DNA from: Dactylorhiza incarnata | Taxonomy: Eukaryota > Streptophyta > Magnoliopsida > Asparagales > Orchidaceae | Reading direction: 5' to 3' | DNA length: 64,000 bases | Assembly: GCA_033032865.1 (NCBI GenBank) | Contig: JAWHQI010000730.1 | Location: forward strand, 124,001 to 188,000 | In this document: in pieces, positions 57,322-64,000 of the stretch | How the letters are laid out: each line of letters begins with the position of its first letter | Position numbering within the stretch: position 1 is the first letter of the stretch | Translations under genes and position numbers: made by a program | Notes under the pieces: generated by a model | Told to the model about the DNA's origin: nothing | The model's input: the letters and a program-made list of their open reading frames with translations, nothing else | Database searches by the model: none

Positions 57322-59352
57322 TTACGGACGGGTATCGCTCGGTTCATCCTCCCTGTGAAGCCGCGCGACATGATCGCCGATTTGAAGTACAGTTCCCTGC
57401 ATTTGGTTCATATTATGATTAAGGCGGTTGATCATGCTATGAATCCGCGCGGCATCTCTCTCTACTCGCGTCACGGGGATCATGCGAGTAGGCAAGGTCG
57501 CTGCGGACTCATGAACACTAACAACTGGGCGGGTTGTCCCGGCTACAGGAAGAGACGAGCTCGTCCCTGCGTCCGGGCGGCTTGACCCTTGCCGGCCTTC
57601 GTCAACTACGTTAATAGGGCGCCGACTTCCGCCGGCTTCCTTGGCCAAATGAAGGTATCTGTCCCTATAATAGGCACGGTCCTCTTCGAGCTTGCGGACT
57701 TCCTTCTTTCCACGATCAATCTGGACGGTCAGCGCAGCCACTTGGTCTTGCTGTGCCTTTTCTTTCTCTCGACGCTCTCTCGGCTCGGCCTCCAGCGCTG
57801 CTCGGCTTTCCCTCCGTTCGGTTTCCAATTCAACCCGAAGAGCAGCTTTCTCATCTTGGGCGACCTTCTCTCTCTCCTCCACAGCCCTCAGCTGCTTAGC
57901 AAGGGTTTCCAGATTCTTTTGAAGCCGGGACATCTCGTCATCCATCCGAGTATCCGGCCGAGAAGAACTCAGCAAGGGTGGATCAAGAGGGGGAAGATAG
58001 GTCACCAGTTCGCCCGGCTTCGGGATAGAGTCACGGTCATCTGCAATAAGAGAAAATAGTCAAGGAGTATTCAAAAGGAAACCGCTTTCATCGAATTTTC
58101 CTCGCTTACAAGCCGCGGGAGTTTGAATTGAATTCGGGCGGACGGGTCGCCTTATTAGCTCGGTATCGAACTTTCAGCGTTGTTCTCTCCACGATCTCTC
58201 ACTTTGCCTCCGCTTAGCAGCAGAAAGTTGAGCAGCGGGGGGAAAGAAGCTGGGCGACGAGTTCAACAACGAAGCGCGCGACTTGTTTCGAGGCCTCGGC
58301 ATGAAAAAAACGAACGGAGTGGTAATCCGCTCCCCTTTTACCTTGCAGCAAAAGATTGGGTTGCGGCGGGGGCGGCCTGGCAAGCTGATCTCTTACTCGC
58401 TCCGCCTTCACCTGCATAAATCGCAGACCGGCCGTCACGGTATCTTCAGGTACCGATATGGTTCTTTCAGTCGCGACCTCGGGAAGGATGGCCTCCTTAA
58501 GGCTGGTGGCATCCTCAGACAAGGCGGATCCTTTCCCTCCTGGCGGGTTAGCAGCCTGCAGTTCGGAAGAAGTTCTCAGGTGATCATCTTGCTTCTGAAA
58601 AGAATCAAAATCCTTAAGGAGGTCGCTTACGGAAATGCTATGAGCATCAATTGGAACCTGGTCGCTCGGATGGGGAGGAGTACTCAAGCCTTCCGAAACT
58701 TCATTCTCGCGCGACTTGCCTTGCAGGCTGTCCGCTTTCGGTTTCCCAGATGCTGCCTTATTCTTGGCCTTCAGCTTCTTCATCTTCTTGAGAAGTCTGT
58801 CCGCAGCGGACTCCTCCTTCTTTCTCTTTTTTGACTTCAGGACGGTTGGTTTGTCCGAGCTGTCCTCGACGTTAATAACTGGAGCTTCCAGATCGGTCGG
58901 CTTGGGGGAGTCAACTGCCTCTCCCCCTTCATCTCTAATTTTTAGATGAAAATCCCCGGACGGGGTGACCTCCATCTTGAAAGACTCATCCCCATCGCCT
59001 TTTGGGAAGCAGTCTCCAAGTTTGTCTTTCCCGGCGGAGAAGGCGGGCTGTTCCCTTTGTCAGAGAAGGTTGGGGGATCAGCTGGGGGCGGGTTCAGACA
59101 GCTCGCCCCATCTTTAGTCGACAGGACGACTGTTTGCTCAGGAAGCAGTTCGGTCGGCTTGTTCTCCTCCTGTTTAGATGACAAGTCGATTGTCAACCCT
59201 GCAGGCAGGTCGGTCGGTTTACTCGTAGAAGCAATTGTTACAGTCTTATCAGGCCGCTTCGACTTTTTCTTCTTCTTCTCTTTCGAGCGGTCTCTCTCGC
59301 GGTTCTTTCCGGACTTCTCAAGAACTTCGAGCTCAGCCATCAGGTTCACCAT
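57322..59352 (-). pseudogene. E3 gene 1 (antisense), one frameshift
   Basis: Exons 59352-58342 and 58040-57322, with donor CAAG|GTAAAAG and acceptor TTATTGCAG. A 1-bp deletion near 59008 breaks exon 1 (its length is short by one base). Otherwise the basic clusters, acidic region, coiled coil and RLHRED tail match E2 gene 1. Confidence 0.85.
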
Positions 59353-59449
59353 CGTTTTCGGGCTGTTCAATCCGAAAGCCCTAACCGCAATAGGCGAGAA
59401 GTGACTCGTGGTAACAATGGAGTTATGCCAGAATCGAAGCTTCTGGAAC

Positions 59450-59456
59450 ATTTATA
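59450..59456 (-). promoter_or_regulatory. TATA box of E3 gene 1
   Basis: Reverse-strand TATAAAT about 98 bp before the ATG, as in E0, E1 and E2. Confidence 0.55.
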
Positions 59457-59541
59457 ACCAACGGGGTGAAGACGGCGCGGTCTCCGGCTAGCACTGATAT
59501 TTTTGAAATCTTCACGGAAATTTAAAAATATGCGGGGATTA

Positions 59542-60315
59542 TGTTTACCCGGGAAACCGCTTCCAAGATGATTACTCGCAGACCGAGCGGTTTGCGGATC
59601 TAAGTCGCCCGGCTCAGATTAAATGAGATCCATCGACACCAGCTAACACAGGTCGGGCGGTCTGGCATAACTCAGACCGCCTCCAAGTACTAAAGATAGT
59701 CCAGGCCCAAGTCCAGCAGGGCAAGTCGCGGTCTCAAGTCGGAGGTCGCGCGGTTTATGCCATGGGGATAAGCCAAGGTCCAAAATCAAAGAACAAGCCG
59801 CGGTCTCAAGACAAAGATCGAGCGGGTAGCATCGTCGCCTTGGCCGCATCATCTTTAGCCTCTGGTCAGACAATTCGGAGGGGCAAGCCGCCAAGCCGCG
59901 CGCCTTCTTTCTTTCCTTCTTTGTGTATCCCGTCACCGCCTGCCCGTTTCTCCTGTACCCGGGCAGGCAGTTATTTTATCCCTGCCGTTCGGGCAGGCCC
60001 CCAAGCCTATAAATAGGGGGCGGCACTGTTCCCAAGACACGCACACTCGAACCTAGGAGCTCGTTTGTTTGAGCTGCGGACTCGAGTTTCTCGTCTTGCG
60101 GACTGTCTGACCGGCCGGCTTCTCTTTTCCTGCACTTGCAGCCCGCTGTAACCACTTCTTTCTAATCAAAGGAATGCCCGTCGTAGGAGTGGCATTTGCC
60201 GCGGCGGGCGAAGTCTGGCCTTGACCGCTGCTAGCGGTCTCATTCTTCTACACAAAAAGTAACCGGCAACCCGCAGCCTCCGTTTTCCCTCGGAGGTGCG
60301 ATCTCGGACTCAACA
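59542..60315 (+). repeat. E3 3' LTR
   Basis: 774 bp, TGTTTACCCGGG to CAACA, followed by TSD ACGTC (60316-60320). Confidence 0.95.
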
Positions 60316-60328
60316 ACGTCGACCACTA
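60316..60328. repeat. 13-bp satellite remnant between E3 and E5
   Basis: ACGTCGACCACTA is a piece of the satellite monomer (compare 2311-2323). Its first five bases are E3's TSD and its last five, CACTA, are the expected E5 TSD. The two elements thus landed 8 bp apart. Confidence 0.9.
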
Positions 60329-61164
60329 TGTTCGATTCAAAAGTGCGCCTCCGAAGTGAAACGAGGGTTGCGGACTATCAGTTACTATTTAGTTGAGGAA
60401 TTCAGACCGCTAGCAGCGGTCGAGGCCAGACTTCGCCCGTCGCGGCAAATGCCACTCCTGCGACGGGCTTTCCTTTTATTGAAAAGTAGCGGTTACAAAT
60501 GTGAAAGAACAGAAGCCGGCCGGTCAACAGTTCGCGAGACCTGAAACTCGAGACCGGAGCTCAGACAAGCGAGCTCTTGGATTCGAGTGTGCGTGTCTTG
60601 GGAACAGTGCCGCCCCCTATTTATAGGCTTGGGGGCCTGCCCGATCGGGCAGGGATAAAATAACCTCCTGCCCGGGTACAGGAGAAACGGGCAGGCGGTG
60701 ACGGGATACACAAAGAAGAGAAAGAAAGAGGCCGCGCGATCTGACGGCCTGCCTTCCCGATCTGTCTTGCTTGCGGCTGAGGACGCCGGGACCAAGTCAA
60801 TAATGCAGACCGCGCGGTTTGGAGATTGAGGCCGCGGTCTGCCTTCTGGTCATGACTTAGCCGATCTTCAAGAGGTAACTTGGATAGCCTTCGATCTGGA
60901 GCCCCGGCCTGTTCTTCGGGGCTGGAACTTCGAGTTTCTATGGGACAACCCGCGCGGCCTTCTGGCTGAGACCGCGGATGAACTCTTTGCCTTAGCTCTT
61001 TGATGATCTTATCCCTTTGGGGGCGATCCGGAAATGACACCAGGCCGCCCGGCCTGGCCCTTCTTGAACAGAGAACCACTGATCCCGGGAGCTCAGCGGC
61101 CTGACCCAGGAGCTCGCGCGGTCTGGTAATAATCCAACCCGAGAAACGGTTTCCCGGGCAAACA
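60329..61164 (-). repeat. E5 3' LTR
   Basis: 836 bp. On the plus strand it runs TGTTCGATTC to GGCAAACA, followed by TAATCCCCGC. U3 hairpins, TATAAATA (minus strand, about 60620) and the CCCGTCGC/GCGACGGG module are all present. Confidence 0.94.
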
Positions 61165-61248
61165 TAATCCCCGCATATTTTCAAATCTCAAGAGAATTTC
61201 GAAAATATTAGCTTTGACCGGGAGACCGCATCCGACCTGCCTTGAATT

Positions 61249-61256
61249 CTATAAGA
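61249..61256 (+). promoter_or_regulatory. TATA box of E5 gene 1
   Basis: CTATAAGA about 97 bp upstream of the ATG at 61353. Confidence 0.6.
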
Positions 61257-61352
61257 GAGCCAGAGAATTCATTCTGCATTGCTCTTTCTGAAATCACGGG
61301 ATATTACTTGCCAGTTGCGGTTAGAATTTTTAAGACCGGTAATTCTCTAGCC

Positions 61353-63421
61353 ATGGACTTCCTGGACGCTGTGCTAGACCGCGTGGATCCCAGCGGGGAC
61401 CAGAAGAGGGCGGAGGATAAGAAGCGTGAATCGCCGGAAAAATTGAATAAGGCGAGGGAAAAGCCATACCGGAAAGACCGGAAAAAGAGAAAGTGGATCG
61501 AGAAGGCCGCAACGGGCAGCTCCAAGCCGGTAGTGGACTTAACGACTTCTAAGACTCCTGCAGAAACCGTGGCGAACAGTTCGGAGCCTCCTCCTGATGA
61601 CTTGCCGATTTCTCCCAAAGGCCTCAACCAACAGACCGCCCGCCCGCTGAATAAAGAGGAGACCGCTCCTCCTGAAGAAGTTGCTCCAGAAAGCCCTTCG
61701 AAGAAGGCCGGAGAGAATGACTCGTTTGGTGTGGAAATCACCCCATCCGGGAACCCTCATTTGCTCGTCCGAGATCTAGAGAAGGAGGCGGTTACCTCCC
61801 CAAGGACGGGTGAACAGAACACCCCTTTGTCCGTGGATGACTACCCCAGCCCCTCGAAAGAACTTGGCCCAGCGCCGAGTAAGAGAGAGAGAAAGAGGAA
61901 GAAGACCGGGTCCGTGACCGAGCGGATAACTAAGAAAGTCAAGAGGCTGGCCGCTAAGGAAAGGGCGGCCCTTAAGAAACCGACCGAATCCCTCCTTCAG
62001 ACCAATTCGCGGCTGAAAGAGGAGCTAGGTCTTGCGACTCCTCCACCCAGCAAGTCAAACGAATCGCCGGCCACTCCTGACGCAAAAACGGGCGAACTGC
62101 CTCCGGACCCGGCGAGCAGTATATCCTTCAACGGGATCTTTAAAGACATGGATGAGCTGGTGAAGCGAGATCAGCTCCTTGACAGCCCGACCGCCTCCGA
62201 CCAAAACGCTCTTGCTACTGACGACACAGCCCGGCCTGAAGAGACCGCTCGGATGGAGGCCGAAGAGCGAGAGGCCGCCGCCCGGACTGCCTTGGAGGTC
62301 GAAAAGAAAACGAGGGAGCTTGAAGAAGTTCTGCGAGCGCGGGAGGAGGTAGTCCCAGCAATGACCGGGGAAGAGATCATGAAGGTGAAGAAGGAGAGGG
62401 CGGAACAGGTCTTGAACAAGCCGTCGCGGCCTGATCTTCTTGCGGCAGGTAAGGGTTCCACGGACTATAAAGCGGCCCGTTTTTCCATTCCGCGGCCTCG
62501 CCATAATAAATTAGTGAACCCGTCGCCGAGCCTCTTTCCTTTAGCGGCCTGGTTCCCTTTCGTTAGGTCAAGTACGGAGAGACTCTGGCGTGAGCAGTGT
62601 CAGAGGATGAACTCGGAACGGTCTAAATGGCCTGTCCGCCCAGGCACTGCTCTCGCGTTTATGTTCGTTTCTATTTTATATATATGTAGCGTTGCATGCT
62701 CTTATTTTTCATAACCAAGCGGCTTCTTTCAGATAGCGCTGATCAAATCGTGAAGCCGGGTGACCTTGAGGCCAGTCTGCCTCCGCTAGCACCCCCGATT
62801 TCAACCTGTGCGACGTCCTTGTCGGAAAGATCGCATCTATTTGATCGCCTTGAGGCAGATCTGATCAACCTGAGGGCCCGCTTGAAGGAGGTAGAAGACC
62901 GGGAGGCCGCCACTCGGACCGCTCTGGCGCAATCGGAGATTGACAGGAGGTCCAGCACAGAGAAAGTGAAAATCCTGGAGACTCAGCTTGAGGCCGCGCG
63001 AGCAGCGGTGGTGGCTACGCGGACTGCTCTAACCGTCCAACTGGAGAAGGAGAAGAAAGCTTCTGCCAAATTTGAGAGTGACTCAAAATATTACCAGGAT
63101 AAATTCCTGCGCTTAACCAGAGAAGTCGCCGCTGGTCGGCGAAATGTGAATGATGGGGTGGTAGCTGTTAGCCGCCCGACTATTGGAGCGAGCTCAAATC
63201 CTCCTTCAGTCCGGGCGGCTGATCCAATGATTGACGAGGCCGCCGCAACCCCCCGAATGATTGCCGCTACGCGGGTCGAAAGGGATGCCGGGCGGCTTCA
63301 TTGCACAATCAACCACCTTCATTATCACACAAGCCAAATTTATTCTCTCTTGAACACGACCAGTGACCAGGTCGCGCGACTTCATAGAGAGGATGCCTCC
63401 CCAGAGCGCCGTCAATTGTGA
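61353..63421 (+). CDS. E5 gene 1 (antisense to the element): basic coiled-coil protein, two exons
   Basis: Predicted join 61353-62448 and 62733-63421, 594 aa. Exon 1 is the same length as in E4 (1096 nt). Donor GCAG|GTAAGG and acceptor CTTTCAG| give phase 1. Features: N-terminal MDFLDAVLDRV, basic stretch, acidic/Pro region, central KKVKRLAAKERAALKK cluster, Glu/Arg helix, then in exon 2 a coiled coil and the RLHRED tail. No lesion seen. The first ATG downstream of the TATA box is used; upstream frame extends without an ATG. Unrecognised family. Confidence 0.75.
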
Positions 63422-63778
63422 TTAACATTTGAACATAACTTGCATTATGAATGTGGCTTGTTGATCTGGACAATATTCTCCTTTATTCTTGTCTTTTATT
63501 CGAACAATTCGCGCGGTCTCCTATGTTAACCGCTGTATTTTATGCCTTGTTTAAATCTTATGTTTCATTCGAACTGTTTTCTGGTCGGGCGAACTGTGAT
63601 GTATGCTTACTTCTGTTTTTTCTGGATGCCTTTGCTTCTTTCATATTTCTGGTGAATCTAACCACATAGGTCATTGACCGCGCGGTCAGGATATATAACC
63701 GTGTCATGATTTTACTATTCACAGATCTTAGAAATCTATAAGTATAGAATTTGCCGAAGTCATTCTCATGATTTCCAG
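63422..63778. other. E5 gap between gene 1 and gene 2
   Basis: Gene 1 3' flank and gene 2 promoter. It contains the palindrome ACCGCGCGGT at about 63678. The short open frame 63451-63669 has an equivalent in E4 (45141-45359) but no ATG-TATA context or coding character, so it is not called. Confidence 0.6.
63737..63743 (+). promoter_or_regulatory. TATA box of E5 gene 2
   Basis: TATAAGT about 40 bp before the ATG at 63779. Confidence 0.6.
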
Positions 63779-64000
63779 ATGGCGCGATCCAAGAACAAGT
63801 CGCAGCGACCTGTTAAGGTTAAGGCCGTCCGAGCTGACGCGGCCTTGGCATTCCATTCGGCGGACCATCCGGAATGCCGCCTTACTCAGAACGAACTGGA
63901 TGACTTCATTGCTAGGCACATGGTAGGGAGTAATCTGCTCGCGCGGCTTCCTTTGCGCGACGAGCGGATTAACTCTTCCAGTCCGCACCAGATCGCCATC
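63779..64000 (+). CDS. E5 gene 2, 5' end (PF04195-like protein)
   Basis: First 74 codons of exon 1, almost identical to E4 gene 2: a basic start (MARSKNKSQRPVK), then AFHSADHPECRLT and LLARLPLRDERINSS. The window ends just before the PF04195-like core. No lesion in the visible part. Confidence 0.82.
   Translation, partial: MARSKNKSQRPVKVKAVRADAALAFHSADHPECRLTQNELDDFIARHMVGSNLLARLPLRDERINSSSPHQIAI

Larger units (their letters stand above)
33309..60315 (+). mobile_element. E3: family I Tat-lineage retrotransposon, split by E4
   Basis: LTRs at 33309-34083 and 59542-60315, TSD ACGTC (33304-33308 and 60316-60320). Removing E4 and one TSD copy leaves about 13.3 kb. Same plan as E1 and E2. gag-pol, gene 2 and gene 1 are all broken, and the LTRs differ at about fourteen sites by eye. 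Confidence 0.95.
60329..64000 (-). mobile_element. E5: family II Tat-lineage retrotransposon, minus strand, truncated by the window
   Basis: The visible part is the element's 3' end: 3' LTR, then gene 1 and the start of gene 2, both on the plus strand. Sequence and layout match E4 in reverse. The left flank CACTA (60324-60328) should be the TSD; its partner and gag-pol lie beyond the window. Confidence 0.93.

Noticed and set aside
63451..63669. Conserved 72-aa hydrophobic open frame between gene 1 and gene 2 (also 45141-45359)
   Set aside because: Present only in the two closely related family II copies, in 3'-flanking AT-rich sequence; hydrophobicity follows from T-rich composition.

Overview
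This window is repeat-only DNA from a plant nuclear genome, most likely centromeric or pericentromeric heterochromatin. It holds a satellite array invaded by very large Ty3/gypsy LTR retrotransposons of the Tat lineage, some nested inside others. I see no host gene, tRNA, rRNA, CRISPR or bacterial feature. The plant assignment rests on the Tat-type pol (two RNase H domains, D,D35E integrase), the plant-specific 'putative gypsy type transposon' domain in an antisense gene, and GT-AG introns. The species cannot be named from the sequence.

Layout. 1-1239: 3' end of element E0. 1240-5271: satellite of ~180-bp monomers in a ~1.5-kb higher-order repeat (HOR). 5272-31809: element E1 (+), target-site duplication (TSD) CACTA, split by element E2 (12037-25596, minus strand, TSD CGGGC). 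31810-33308: one more satellite HOR. 33309-60315: element E3 (+), TSD ACGTC, split by element E4 (34769-48487, +, TSD CCACG) inserted in E3's gag. 60316-60328: 13 bp of satellite. 60329-64000: element E5 (minus strand, truncated by the window), with CACTA beside its visible end. E0-E3 form family I (LTR ~775 bp); E4 and E5 form the related family II (LTR ~836 bp).

Every element with its full interior has the same plan: LTR, one gag-pol frame (gag, zinc knuckle, protease, reverse transcriptase, gRNase H, archaeal-type RNase H, integrase), a conserved ~220-bp non-coding block, four hairpin units, an AT-rich spacer, then two genes on the opposite strand (gene 2, then gene 1), then LTR. Each antisense gene has its own TATA box and GT-AG introns whose phases are the same in both families. 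Gene 2 carries the PF04195-like domain. Gene 1 encodes a basic, coiled-coil protein I do not recognise. The sense and antisense units converge on the hairpin region.

State of the copies. E2 is the best preserved: intact antisense genes (572 and 553 aa predicted) and one frameshift visible in gag-pol. E4 has one in-frame TAG in gag-pol and one frameshift in gene 2. E1 and E3 are multiply broken, and E3's integrase has also lost a catalytic Asp. E5 gene 1 is intact (594 aa predicted).

Main leads: (i) E1 and E5 inserted at the same nucleotide of neighbouring satellite HOR units, with E3 eight bases away; (ii) hairpins whose stems differ in sequence but stay complementary; (iii) a palindrome CCGNNCGG scattered through LTRs, spacers and introns of the elements but not seen in the satellite; (iv) a spliced two-gene antisense cassette; (v) no TGG primer-binding site next to the 5' LTR. 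Splice sites, TATA boxes and domain names were assigned by eye from comparison among copies; no database search was possible.
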